A DNA stretch of 64,000 nt from Erysipelotrichaceae bacterium (GTDB lineage Bacteria > Bacillota_I > Bacilli_A > Erysipelotrichales > Erysipelotrichaceae), in contig JAAYSZ010000010.1 of assembly GCA_012523895.1 (NCBI GenBank), positions 1-64,000 of the forward strand, written 5' to 3'. This document shows positions 35,671 through 44,141 of this stretch, piece by piece. Made by a program: the position numbers and the translations under genes. Positions within the stretch are counted from its first letter, which is position 1, and the number at the start of each line of letters is the position of its first letter. The notes below the pieces were generated by a model. It was not told the origin of the DNA and made no database searches. It saw only the letters and a list, made by a program, of their open reading frames with translations.

Positions 35671-35694
35671 TAGGGAAGAAACAATTCTTCCCTA
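35671..35694 (-). other. Intercistronic hairpin between EIIB and the M28-like gene
   Basis: A perfect 10-bp stem TAGGGAAGAA/TTCTTCCCTA has an ACAA loop and no U-tract. It lies 20 nt before the next start and may set 3' stability or partial read-through in the operon. Confidence 0.6.
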
Positions 35695-35716
35695 AAGCAT
35701 AATTTAAATTTACTTC

Positions 35717-36217
35717 TTAAAATTTACTTACAACTTCATTTAATTCAGTTCTTGGTGCAGATGGAGTTGCTTGGAAATAAATATCTTCCACCCCATACTT
35801 TTCTCTTAGTTCAACTAAACGATCCACATCTTCTTTATTCATGTATACAGATTTTGTAACTAATAAATCTTTATCTGGATCTTTTTGTGAAACACCACCA
35901 ATATTTAATTCTTTCATTGGGATTCCGTGAACAACTAAATCATAAATTCCTTTAACTGTTTTACTAAGTAGAATACAATTATAGTCTTTAAATTCAAATT
36001 CATCCCAATAATGTTTTGCTTTATCTGCAGTAATAATAATTGTTTTTTGACCAGTACGAGCACCTGCACTTCTATACAGATCCCTCATAAATTTGTCGTT
36101 TGCAACAACATCATCAACTACAAATATTGAGTTTACTCCAGCCTTTTGAGACAAAGTAATCATAACTTGTCCGTGAATTAGACGTTCATCAACTCTTGCT
36201 AATACAACAGCACCCAT
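35717..36217 (-). CDS. PTS mannose-family EIIB component
   Basis: EIIB of 166 aa with active His15 in RVDERLIHGQ and the conserved LLSKT and LNIGGVSQK segments. It follows EIID by 28 nt with AAGGAGAG before the start and is followed by a hairpin. Confidence 0.93.
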   Translation of the reverse strand: MGAVVLARVDERLIHGQVMITLSQKAGVNSIFVVDDVVANDKFMRDLYRSAGARTGQKTIIITADKAKHYWDEFEFKDYNCILLSKTVKGIYDLVVHGIPMKELNIGGVSQKDPDKDLLVTKSVYMNKEDVDRLVELREKYGVEDIYFQATPSAPRTELNEVVSKF

Positions 36218-36245
36218 TAAACAGCTCTCCTTTCTTTAATTATTA

Positions 36246-37103
36246 TTATAGGATACCAATTCCTGCTAATACAGTTAAAACTAGTGTTAGCCATAATAAT
36301 GCTTTTGTAACGTTAAGACCTTTCTTATTGTAGAACATGTATACACCCATAACTACTGTTAATGGTAATATACCAGGAATAATCTTATCTAAAATTTCTT
36401 GCATAACAAATGGTTTTCCAGAAATTTCAAATGCCAATGAAGAAGACACCTTAACATATTGACCAGCTAGGATACCCATCATGAATAACCCTAGAACTGA
36501 TAATGTATCAATTGCTGTTTGAACACCAGAACTACCCATTAAACTAGTAGCACTACGTCCCATTGCAAATGATTGACGTGCAAAGAATAATCCAACAGCT
36601 ACTTGGTAAGTTGCAAAACAAATGAATGGGAATAAAGCACCCAATGGGTTACCTTGTTCTGCCCAAGGAACTGCGATTGCTATAAAGATATATTGTACTG
36701 TACCTGAGTCAATAGCATCACCAATACCTGCTAAAGCACCCATTAAACCAGCTTTTGTGTTGTACATTAAATCGTCAGTCATAGCGATTTCAACACCTTC
36801 ATATTCTTCTCTAGCACGTTCTGCTTCCATAGAAGACATTAAACCTGTGATAACTCCTCCACCCCAAGTTAATTGAGTGTTGAAGAATAGTAGTTGTCTT
36901 TGATAAGCCGCTTGTAATGCATCTTTATCTTTATATAGTTTCTTTAAAACTGGCATTAATGCATATAGTAATGAACATGCAAGATATCTATCAAATGAAT
37001 GTGGAATTTCATTTGCAAAGTGCCATCTTAAGTACGCTTTAGTAACGTCTTGAACTGTTATTTCTTCAGGAGCAGCTACTGCTCTATTTACATTTTTACT
37101 CAT
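36246..37103 (-). CDS. PTS mannose-family EIID component
   Basis: Membrane EIID subunit of 285 aa. The N-terminal cytoplasmic part has YLRWHFANEIPHSFDRYL, then come GLMGALAGIGDAIDSG and several membrane segments. It stands alone as a gene, 24 nt after EIIC, in contrast to the fused EIIC-EIID at 2678. Confidence 0.93.
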   Translation of the reverse strand: MSKNVNRAVAAPEEITVQDVTKAYLRWHFANEIPHSFDRYLACSLLYALMPVLKKLYKDKDALQAAYQRQLLFFNTQLTWGGGVITGLMSSMEAERAREEYEGVEIAMTDDLMYNTKAGLMGALAGIGDAIDSGTVQYIFIAIAVPWAEQGNPLGALFPFICFATYQVAVGLFFARQSFAMGRSATSLMGSSGVQTAIDTLSVLGLFMMGILAGQYVKVSSSLAFEISGKPFVMQEILDKIIPGILPLTVVMGVYMFYNKKGLNVTKALLWLTLVLTVLAGIGIL

Positions 37104-37127
37104 TTCTATATTCTCCTCTCCCTTTCA

Positions 37128-37958
37128 TTAAAACCCATCATCATAATCATCGTCACTAGCTGCGACTCCACTATCCGCAGAAGCATTTCCGCCTTTTGTA
37201 GCAGCCATAGTATAAACTACTGCTATAATTGTACCGAAGATAGCATAAGTAACCATTCCGATACCTAACGGTTTAAATGAAACACTCATAAAATAAGCTA
37301 AGAAGAAGAATACTAAGTAATCTTTTCTACCTATTACATAAACTGTAGTTGCAATACCGATTGCAGCTAATCCACCACCTAATACATCAAGAATGTGAAT
37401 AACTGGTGTACCTTCTAATGCAGTAATAAATTCAGCAATTCTTGGAGCACCAAAGTATAATGCAACAAATACTAATGGTACAAACAGTGCAAACGATGCA
37501 AGTGTAGGAAGTGTAATAATTGAATGTCTGATTCCTGCATCATTCATTTCTTCTACTGCTTTGTCAGTATATTTTCCAATAAATGTATTTAGGAAGAAAC
37601 GGAATTGATATAAGTAGCTTCCTAACATTCCTACTGGAACAGCAACTGGAATTGCTAATTCTGGATCTAAATTACCAAGCAATGCTACTGGTACTGCAAT
37701 AGCTGCAGCAATTGCTGGTTCTGAAGGCATTGATCCACCTGGTGAGAAAACACCCATGTAGATTAATTGTAATGCCGCTGTAACAATCATAGCTTGAGAT
37801 ACATTCCCCATAACAACACCTACTACAAGTCCTGTCATTAATGGAGAGAATCTAAGCGTTAAAGTTGCACCCCCGCCAAGCCATCTTGACATAACGCACG
37901 CAACCCAGATTGCGATTAATAAACTTTGTGTAACACTTAATGTTCCTATAGTTTCCAT
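37128..37958 (-). CDS. PTS mannose-family EIIC component with Asp-rich tail
   Basis: Sugar channel subunit (276 aa) with about seven membrane segments and the EII-Sor pattern LQLIYMGVFSPGGSMPSEPAIAAAIAVP. The C-terminus ends in SDDDYDDGF, resembling the tail of the EIIA in this operon. Its start overlaps the dehydrogenase stop by one base. Confidence 0.92.
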   Translation of the reverse strand: METIGTLSVTQSLLIAIWVACVMSRWLGGGATLTLRFSPLMTGLVVGVVMGNVSQAMIVTAALQLIYMGVFSPGGSMPSEPAIAAAIAVPVALLGNLDPELAIPVAVPVGMLGSYLYQFRFFLNTFIGKYTDKAVEEMNDAGIRHSIITLPTLASFALFVPLVFVALYFGAPRIAEFITALEGTPVIHILDVLGGGLAAIGIATTVYVIGRKDYLVFFFLAYFMSVSFKPLGIGMVTYAIFGTIIAVVYTMAATKGGNASADSGVAASDDDYDDGF

Positions 37959-39070
37959 TATTTTTTCTCCTCATTTTTTTCTATATATTTTTCTAAGTCG
38001 TATATTGCTTTTTTCAAAGAATCTGGTGTAATTTCGATTGGAATTAAATGAACTTTGTCTTTAGAATTAATGAATTCTACAATTTTATCTATTACTTCTT
38101 CACTAGGATTTAAATTCATACAAGCTAATGATTTTGGTAATTTTAATTCATTATAGAAAGACATCAACGAATCAATTGAAGACCATTTGTTTTCTAAAGC
38201 TAGTTGATAGAAAATTCCATATGCCACTTTTTCTCCATGAAGGAACTCATGGCTTTCCGGAATGTATTTTGCAATTGCATCATGCATTGCATGAGCTGCT
38301 GCGTTTCTAGCATACTTATCACCTAAACCACCACATAATCCAGCAATAGCAATTACAATTTCTGATAAATTAACAAATTCTTCAGAAACCACTTGATTTT
38401 CCATATCTTTTATTGCTTTAGCTGAATCTCTTACAATTGCATCATTACAAAGTTTTGCGGTAAATCCTGCTAATTGTAAGAATGGAACATCTTTTAGATG
38501 ATCTTGAGCTAAAATTGACTCTGATTCATACCATTTTGCAATAGTATCAGCCAAACCTGCCACAAAATATCTTACTGGAGAATCAATAACCAAGTATGGA
38601 TCAGTTATAAAGAAAACTGCTTGACGCATATAATGCTCTGTTTTCCCTTCTGACTCTCCGCTTTCCTTATACATTACAGACAATGGTGTCCAAGGCGCAC
38701 AGTTACTTGCTAAAGTAGGAACTACACCATATTTAACATTAGTCACACTTCCTGCATATCCAACTAAATCGGTAAGTTTTCCTCCACCAACTCCAATAAT
38801 GAAGTCAATGTCTTTTTCTTTAACAATGTCTGCTATTAAGTCAGTTCCATAATAACTGCACTCCCCTGTATACTGATGATAGTAAACATTTTGTTCTAGG
38901 TTTTCTAGAAATTTCATTTTAGGTTTTGCTTTTTCCCATGAAATTGTTCCGTGAACAACTAGAATGTTTTTAGCTTTATGCTCTTTTAATACTTCTGGAA
39001 TAAAATCGATAGCACCTTCATGATAACGATAGAATTGAGGACCAACTTTGACTTTTAAGTCTTTAAGCAT
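37958..39070 (-). CDS. Iron/zinc-containing alcohol dehydrogenase (glycerol dehydrogenase-like)
   Basis: Group III metal-dependent alcohol dehydrogenase of the GldA subgroup, about 370 aa. NAD loop GVGGGKLTD; metal ligands expected at the Asp of GLADTIAKW and the His of HAMHDA and HGEKVAYG. First gene of the PTS-uxuA operon. A reasonable but unproven role is reduction of a keto sugar acid to the hexonate used by uxuA. The ATG at 39070 has GGGGTGATGAAT before it; the GTG at 39079 lies in that Shine-Dalgarno. Confidence 0.88.
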   Translation of the reverse strand: MLKDLKVKVGPQFYRYHEGAIDFIPEVLKEHKAKNILVVHGTISWEKAKPKMKFLENLEQNVYYHQYTGECSYYGTDLIADIVKEKDIDFIIGVGGGKLTDLVGYAGSVTNVKYGVVPTLASNCAPWTPLSVMYKESGESEGKTEHYMRQAVFFITDPYLVIDSPVRYFVAGLADTIAKWYESESILAQDHLKDVPFLQLAGFTAKLCNDAIVRDSAKAIKDMENQVVSEEFVNLSEIVIAIAGLCGGLGDKYARNAAAHAMHDAIAKYIPESHEFLHGEKVAYGIFYQLALENKWSSIDSLMSFYNELKLPKSLACMNLNPSEEVIDKIVEFINSKDKVHLIPIEITPDSLKKAIYDLEKYIEKNEEKK

Positions 39071-39473
39071 ATTCATCACCCCTATTTTCTTATAAATCTT
39101 TGCATGTTGGTTTTAATATTTGATAAATATCCTGTTGAATCAAACAATTCAGCCAATTTTTAATTGATTTTATCATTATCTAGACATAAGCAATTTATAG
39201 CTATTAATGACTGTTAACAAACAATTATTAACAACTGAAGTGTTTTAGTCCTTAACACGATAAGCTGATTCATCAAAATAATTAACATCATTGATTAATG
39301 TTATTTATATTAATACATCAGCTGTTCTTACATGTTATAAGTTGTTGTATTAGAAGTAATAATTAAATCTCCTAATATTTTTTTAGAATAATAGTAGTTT
39401 TTTAGAAATTAAGATTAAATTTATTTTATCTTAAATTCCTGCCCATACTTGTGTAAGCACTTCCAATAGTGTA
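39071..39473 (-). promoter_or_regulatory. Long untranslated leader of the PTS-uxuA operon
   Basis: About 400 nt separate the promoter start point from the first gene, with no coding frame of note. Structures seen include a long-range pair AGCTGAT (39263-39269) and ATCAGCT (39317-39323) enclosing a smaller AACAT/ATGTT hairpin, plus a few AT-rich hairpins. I see no known riboswitch pattern. Confidence 0.5.
39452..39465. promoter_or_regulatory. cre-like site (CcpA)
   Basis: Read on the minus strand, TGGAAGTGCTTACA matches the catabolite-response palindrome TGAAAGCGCTTACA at 12 of 14 positions. It lies about 10-22 nt downstream of the promoter start point, the place for roadblock repression. CcpA itself is not in the window. 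Confidence 0.65.
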
Positions 39474-39480
39474 CATTGAA

Positions 39481-39509
39481 ATTATAATAACAAAAAAACA
39501 TTTTGTCAA
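39481..39509 (-). promoter_or_regulatory. Strong promoter of the PTS-uxuA operon
   Basis: On the minus strand a consensus -35 TTGACA (39504-39509), a 17-nt spacer and a consensus -10 TATAAT (39481-39486) form a near-ideal housekeeping promoter, consistent with tight repression by other elements. Confidence 0.88.
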
Positions 39510-39554
39510 TGGTTAAAAAAAATAAAATTTTTTTCGATATGTTTTTTTAAAATA

Positions 39555-39575
39555 ATTTATTTTACGAAAATAAAT
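39555..39575. promoter_or_regulatory. Perfect palindrome upstream of the RpiR-type regulator
   Basis: The arms ATTTATTTT (39555-39563) and AAAATAAAT (39567-39575) flank an ACG centre. It overlaps a probable -35 (TTTACG) of the regulator gene and lies 46 nt from the divergent PTS promoter. Its shape (T-run, CG, A-run) suits an RpiR-family operator; role inferred. Confidence 0.55.
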
Positions 39576-39638
39576 TTTGTGATATTATTAATATATTAAA
39601 GAAAGGGCTTTCTATTTTTATATTAACATTAAAAGACA

Positions 39639-40496
39639 ATGAATAGACAATCAATTAAAATTAAAATTAAATCTATCTATAGAGATCTTAGCAAAAAAGA
39701 AAGTATTATCGCTGATTATATTTTAAAAAACCCTAAAACTGTATCTAGAATGACTATTAATCAAATTTCTTCTACATTGGGGTTTGCTGACTCTACAGTA
39801 TTTCAATTTACAAAAAAATTAGGATATAAAGGTTTTCGTGATTTTCGTAATGATTTATTAACTGAAGAATTTGATCCAGAAATATCTGTACATGAAAAAA
39901 TCAAAAAAGAAGATAGTCCATTAGTAATGGCTCAAAAAGTTTTTGAATCAACAATAACATCATTACAAAATACATTTTCTTTATTAGAATTAGAAAAACT
40001 AGAAAAAGCTACTAATATTATCCTTAAATCTAGTAAGTTATCATTTTTTGGTGTTGGAGGATCTAATGTTGTTTGCTATGATGCATATCATAAATTTTTA
40101 AGATCTCCTATTCCATGTAATTTTTCAATAGACTATCATATTCAACTTATGAATGCATCCTTATTAACAAAAGATGATTGTGCTTTTATTATTACTCATA
40201 CTGGTTTAACAAAAGAAACAAAAAACTTAGCAGAAATAATTAAAAATAAAGGTGCTAAGTTAATAGTTCTTACTAGTTATCCATTAAGTGACCTTGCAAA
40301 AATTGCAGACCTTGTTTTTGTATCAGTATCAGAAGAAACAGGATATCGCTCTGAATCTTTAGCAAGCAGAATTGCACAATTAGCAATAATAGATTCATTA
40401 TTTGCAATAATTATGTTTAACGATGAAAAGAAAACAGCCGCTAGGCTTCGTCAAATTCGTGGTGTAATAACACCTACAAAAGATGAAGTAAATTAA
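39639..40496 (+). CDS. RpiR-family transcriptional regulator (HTH-SIS)
   Basis: Sugar-phosphate-sensing regulator of 285 aa. An N-terminal RpiR helix-turn-helix (about 1-77: TINQISSTLGFADSTVFQFTKKLGYKGFRDF) is followed by a SIS domain (about 120-260) with FFGVGGSNVVCYDAYHKF and ITHTGLTKETKNLAEIIKNKGA. It is divergent from the PTS-uxuA operon and thus its likely local regulator. No good Shine-Dalgarno is seen before the ATG. A TAA stands 6 nt upstream in frame, so no earlier start is possible nearby. Confidence 0.92.
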   Translation: MNRQSIKIKIKSIYRDLSKKESIIADYILKNPKTVSRMTINQISSTLGFADSTVFQFTKKLGYKGFRDFRNDLLTEEFDPEISVHEKIKKEDSPLVMAQKVFESTITSLQNTFSLLELEKLEKATNIILKSSKLSFFGVGGSNVVCYDAYHKFLRSPIPCNFSIDYHIQLMNASLLTKDDCAFIITHTGLTKETKNLAEIIKNKGAKLIVLTSYPLSDLAKIADLVFVSVSEETGYRSESLASRIAQLAIIDSLFAIIMFNDEKKTAARLRQIRGVITPTKDEVN

Positions 40497-40795
40497 ATAA
40501 ATAATTCAATTATAAATACAACAATAGAACAAGATATTGCAACTTTAAATAAGCTACCATCAAACCAAGCTATAAACAAACCTAATACAAATGCAGAAAC
40601 TCCAGCAACAAGACTATTTGTTGCATACATCATTGTAGGAAAGGTCATTATAGATAAAGTTACATATGGTACATAATATAAGAAAGATTGTATAATCTTG
40701 TTTTTTATTTTCTTTCTCATTATTGTTAAAGGTAAAACTCTAATAATATAAGTCACAATAAACATAATAAAAATATATACATATGCATTATTCAT
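40493..40795 (-). CDS. azlD: AzlD-family branched-chain amino acid export subunit
   Basis: Small membrane partner of AzlC, about 100 aa with four hydrophobic segments and the motif TYIIRVLPLTI typical of AzlD. The start at 40795 has GGTGATAATT before it; the longer reading to 40807 starts with a codon inside azlC. It overlaps azlC by 8 nt, and its stop overlaps the stop of the convergent RpiR gene. Confidence 0.88.
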   Translation of the reverse strand: MNNAYVYIFIMFIVTYIIRVLPLTIMRKKIKNKIIQSFLYYVPYVTLSIMTFPTMMYATNSLVAGVSAFVLGLFIAWFDGSLFKVAISCSIVVFIIELFI

Positions 40796-41504
40796 AATTA
40801 TCACCATTTTCTACTGGAAAAATAATTGCAGCTAATAGTGATAATACAATTGTAAGTACTATTGTTTTTGTACCACTATTCATAAAATTAAATAAAGATA
40901 TATAGTTCGATAAAAAACTTAGTATAAAACTAACTATAACAACTAATCTTATTATTTTATTTGTTTTACTTGCTGGAATAATAACAGCTAAAAACATTCC
41001 ATATAAAGCAACACTAAGTGCACTTACAACTCTATCTGGTAATATATTACCCGCAATAACTCCTAACATAGTTCCTAAAGCCCATCCAGGACTTGCAACA
41101 CTAAAAGCCCCATATGAATAATATGGATTTAAATAGCCCTGTCTTAAAATTGCTATTCCAAATAATTCATCTGTAATACTTGAAAATCCTAATAATAATC
41201 TATGAACTAAAGATGTTTTTGGATTTAATCTTTGACTTAATGCAAAACTCATTAATAAATATCTAGCATTTGCGATTGCTGTAACTAAAGCCATTTCTAA
41301 ATAAGTACCGCCTGCACTAATTAATGTATAGCCTGCATATTGACCAGCAGAAGCATTACATAACATACTAGATATAGTGGCTTGAAAAGCTGTTAATCCA
41401 GCATTTCTAGCTGCTATTCCTAAAGAAAATGCAACCGCAAAATATCCTAAACCAATAGGTATACCATCTTTCATTCCTTCTTTAAATACACTTATCTTAC
41501 TCAT
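40788..41504 (-). CDS. azlC: AzlC-family branched-chain amino acid exporter
   Basis: Large subunit of the AzlCD export pair (238 aa, about six to seven membrane segments). GMKDGIPIGLGYFAVAFSLG at the start and SSMLCNASAGQYAG and NARYLLMSFALS are family marks. It likely exports branched-chain amino acids or analogues. It is located just after the ribosomal operon terminator. Confidence 0.9.
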   Translation of the reverse strand: MSKISVFKEGMKDGIPIGLGYFAVAFSLGIAARNAGLTAFQATISSMLCNASAGQYAGYTLISAGGTYLEMALVTAIANARYLLMSFALSQRLNPKTSLVHRLLLGFSSITDELFGIAILRQGYLNPYYSYGAFSVASPGWALGTMLGVIAGNILPDRVVSALSVALYGMFLAVIIPASKTNKIIRLVVIVSFILSFLSNYISLFNFMNSGTKTIVLTIVLSLLAAIIFPVENGDNYE

Positions 41505-41525
41505 AATTAACTATTATATGATAAA

Positions 41526-41563
41526 AAAACCATTATTTCACTTATTTGTGATTTAATGGTTTT
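41526..41563 (-). terminator. Terminator of the S10-spc-alpha operon
   Basis: A 10-bp outer stem AAAACCATTA/TAATGGTTTT continues after a small bulge into TCAC/GTGA, and is followed by seven T on the minus strand. It lies just after rplQ. Confidence 0.9.
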
Positions 41564-41568
41564 ATTTT

Positions 41569-41931
41569 TTATACTAATTCAATATAAGCCATTGGTGCTC
41601 CATCTCCACGACGTACACCAGTTTTTACAATTCTTGTATATCCACCATTACGGTCTTTATACTTTGGTCCTAATTCATCAAACAGTATTTGTAAAGCTGT
41701 TTGTCCAGTTTCTTTATTTGCAACAACGTCTCTAACATAACTAGCAGCTTGTCTTCTTGCATGAAGATCACCACGTTTTGCTAGAGTGATTAATTTATCA
41801 ACTACGCTACGCATATCTTTAGCTTTCATTTCAGTTGTTTCAACTTTTCCATGTATTATAACCGAAGTAGCTAAATTTCTTAACATAGCTTTACGATGAT
41901 CAGATGTGCGACCAAATTTACGATTCCACAT
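41569..41931 (-). CDS. rplQ: Ribosomal protein bL17
   Basis: 50S protein L17, 120 aa. [22 protein letters not shown] at the N-terminus and [20 protein letters not shown] at the C-terminus are diagnostic. Last gene of the long leftward ribosomal operon, directly before its terminator. In Bacillus the ECF genes follow rplQ; here they are 20 kb away. Confidence 0.98.
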   Translation of the reverse strand: MWNRKFGRTSDHRKAMLRNLATSVIIHGKVETTEMKAKDMRSVVDKLITLAKRGDLHARRQAASYVRDVVANKETGQTALQILFDELGPKYKDRNGGYTRIVKTGVRRGDGAPMAYIELV

Positions 41932-41942
41932 ATACTTTCCTC

Positions 41943-42902
41943 CTACTCAAATGTCTTGAAACTAAGTCCAAGTTCATAAATCTTATCCTTAACTTCTTTA
42001 AGTGATTTCTTACCAAGATTTCTAACTCTCATCATTTCTTCTTCTGTCTTTTGAGTTAATTCTTCAACAGTTTGAATACCAGCTCTCTTTAAGCAATTAT
42101 AAGAACGAACTGATAAATCTAAATCTTCAATCATCATTAATTGAGTCTTAGTTACAACTTCGTTTTTATTTTCCTTAATAGATGATTCCATCTCCATAAC
42201 TGATTCATGGACAGATGTTAATAATTCTAAATGATCAATCAAGATTTTAGAAGCTAAAGCTAATGACTTTTGAGGAGTAATCGAACCATTTGTTGAAATC
42301 TCCATAGTCAATTTATCATAATTTGCATCTTGACCAACACGAGTAGGATCTACATGATATCCAACTCTTTCAGTTGGGGTATAAATTGAATCTGTATAAA
42401 TAGTACCAATTCCTTGAGAACTAGATTGATTTAACATCTTGTTATCATCAGCACTCACATATCCACGGCCATTTTTAGCCTTCATATCCATTTCAAGAGT
42501 AGCTCCTGTTTCAAGATTAGCTATAACTAAATCTTTATTTAAAATTTCAACTCCTGCAGGACAAATAATATCCCCAGCAGTTACTACTGTTGGACCCTTT
42601 GCAGAAATGCGAAGATTATAAACCTCTTCATCGTCAATCTTCATAACCAGATCCTTGATATTAAGGATGATCATGGTTACATCCTCTTTCACGCCAGGAA
42701 TAGTTGTAAATTCATGATAAACTCCATCTATCTTAATTGAATATACAGCTGCACCAGGTAAAGATGATAGTAATACACGTCTTAATGCATTACCTAAAGT
42801 TGTACCAAAACCTCTTTCTAAAGGTTCAATAACAAACTTACCATAGTTATCTGATTCAACATATTCTTGGACTTCAAAATTGGCGCGTTCAAACTTTTCC
42901 AT
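41943..42902 (-). CDS. rpoA: RNA polymerase alpha subunit
   Basis: 319 aa. The N-terminal assembly domain has [20 protein letters not shown]; the C-terminal domain with the helix-hairpin-helix ([29 protein letters not shown]) contacts promoters and regulators. 12 nt from rplQ and 23 nt from rpsK, with AAGGAGGGAT in front. Confidence 0.98.
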   Translation of the reverse strand: MEKFERANFEVQEYVESDNYGKFVIEPLERGFGTTLGNALRRVLLSSLPGAAVYSIKIDGVYHEFTTIPGVKEDVTMIILNIKDLVMKIDDEEVYNLRISAKGPTVVTAGDIICPAGVEILNKDLVIANLETGATLEMDMKAKNGRGYVSADDNKMLNQSSSQGIGTIYTDSIYTPTERVGYHVDPTRVGQDANYDKLTMEISTNGSITPQKSLALASKILIDHLELLTSVHESVMEMESSIKENKNEVVTKTQLMMIEDLDLSVRSYNCLKRAGIQTVEELTQKTEEEMMRVRNLGKKSLKEVKDKIYELGLSFKTFE

Positions 42903-42925
42903 GTAACTAATCCCTCCTTATTTAA

Positions 42926-43318
42926 TTATCCACGTGGACGCTTTGGTGGACGGCATCCATTATGTGGAATAGGTGTAACATCATTAATTACTGTTATATT
43001 TAAACCTGCAGTTTGTAATGATCTAACCGCAGACTCACGTCCAGGTCCAGGTCCTTTAACACTAACTTCTACTGATTTCATACCATGTTCAATAGCTGCT
43101 TTTGCTGCAGCTTCTGCAGCCATTTGAGCCGCAAATGGTGTTGATTTTCTTGAACCTTTATATCCAAGTGCTCCAGCACTTGACCACGCAACAACATTAC
43201 CAGCTTCATCTGAGATTGTTACGATAGTATTATTAAATGTTGAATGAATATGAGCACAACCTTTGGCTATATTCTTCTTTATTTTTCTTCTACGAGAAGT
43301 TCTTCTTGCCTTTGCCAT
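42926..43318 (-). CDS. rpsK: Ribosomal protein uS11
   Basis: 30S protein S11, 130 aa, with [27 protein letters not shown] and the C-terminal [13 protein letters not shown]. Part of the alpha block rpsM-rpsK-rpoA-rplQ. Confidence 0.98.
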   Translation of the reverse strand: MAKARRTSRRRKIKKNIAKGCAHIHSTFNNTIVTISDEAGNVVAWSSAGALGYKGSRKSTPFAAQMAAEAAAKAAIEHGMKSVEVSVKGPGPGRESAVRSLQTAGLNITVINDVTPIPHNGCRPPKRPRG

Positions 43319-43334
43319 AATTTCCTCCTATCGC

Positions 43335-43700
43335 TTATTTCTTCTTATTAGCTACAGTACGACGTGGTCCCTTACGTGTACGTGCATTAGTTTTTGTACG
43401 TTGACCACGAACTGGTAAGCCTCTACGATGACGGATACCTCTATAGCAACCAATTTCCATCAAACGCTTAACATTTAAAGTGTTTTCTCTACGAAGGTCA
43501 CCTTCAACCTTAATTTTATCAACTTCTTGACGAATCGCTGTTTCTTGTTCGTCAGTTAAATCTTTAACACGAATATTTTCATCAATCTTGCAAGCCGCAA
43601 GAATTTTCTTCGATGTTGTCATTCCAATTCCATAGATATAAGTAAGTGAAACAACCACTCTTTTATTTCTTGGAATATCAACTCCAGCTATACGAGCCAT
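43335..43700 (-). CDS. rpsM: Ribosomal protein uS13
   Basis: 30S protein S13, 121 aa, with [14 protein letters not shown] at the start and [22 protein letters not shown] at the basic C-terminal tail that reaches tRNA. Confidence 0.98.
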   Translation of the reverse strand: MARIAGVDIPRNKRVVVSLTYIYGIGMTTSKKILAACKIDENIRVKDLTDEQETAIRQEVDKIKVEGDLRRENTLNVKRLMEIGCYRGIRHRRGLPVRGQRTKTNARTRKGPRRTVANKKK

Positions 43701-43719
43701 ATCTTATAATTTCCTCCTA

Positions 43720-43833
43720 TTACCCTTGTCTTTGTTTGTGTTTTGGATTTTCACAAATAACCATGACTCTGCCATGTCTTTTAATAATACGGCATTTGTC
43801 ACAGATAGGTTTAACTGATGGTCTAACTTTCAT
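43720..43833 (-). CDS. rpmJ: Ribosomal protein bL36
   Basis: Only 37 aa: it begins [15 protein letters not shown] and ends [11 protein letters not shown]. The Cys-x2-Cys and later Cys and His make the zinc-binding form. It lies in the expected place between infA and rpsM, with GGGAGGTAAAACAC in front. Confidence 0.97.
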   Translation of the reverse strand: MKVRPSVKPICDKCRIIKRHGRVMVICENPKHKQRQG

Positions 43834-43850
43834 GTGTTTTACCTCCCACA

Positions 43851-44069
43851 CTATTTATGTCTATAAGTTATACGCCCACGTGATAAATCGTAAGGAGAAA
43901 TCTCTACAGTAACTCTGTCTCCCGGTAAAATGCGAATGTAATTCATACGGATTTTACCAGCCACGTGTGCAAGAATTACGTGATCATTAGCGAGTTTCAC
44001 CCTAAATTTTGCATTAGGTAGTGTTTCTTCAACGATACCTTCTATTTCAATAACATCTTGTTTCGCCAT
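43851..44069 (-). CDS. infA: Translation initiation factor IF-1
   Basis: 72 aa OB-fold factor that binds the ribosomal A site in initiation. [35 protein letters not shown] and [12 protein letters not shown] are conserved. Preceded by AAGGAGGTAATAC; an unusual perfect hairpin lies 32 nt upstream. Confidence 0.98.
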   Translation of the reverse strand: MAKQDVIEIEGIVEETLPNAKFRVKLANDHVILAHVAGKIRMNYIRILPGDRVTVEISPYDLSRGRITYRHK

Positions 44070-44100
44070 GTATTACCTCCTTATTAATAATCCAGCAATT

Positions 44101-44131
44101 AGTATCAAGATGGAAATTCCATCTTGATACT
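44101..44131 (-). other. Perfect hairpin between adk and infA
   Basis: Thirteen base pairs, AGTATCAAGATGG (44101-44113) with CCATCTTGATACT (44119-44131), close a 5-nt loop. No T-tract follows on the minus strand. It is inside the operon, where map is usual in other Firmicutes. RNA processing or partial termination is possible. Confidence 0.75.
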
Positions 44132-44141
44132 CCCATACGAT

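Noticed and set aside
39071..39473. Known riboswitch in the long leader
   Set aside because: No conserved core of TPP, SAM, glmS, PreQ1 or similar could be recognised.
43646..43912. Plus-strand frame over the rpsM-infA junction
   Set aside because: It is antisense to rpsM and to rpmJ, which is clearly the real gene here (37 aa, zinc ligands, good ribosome site).
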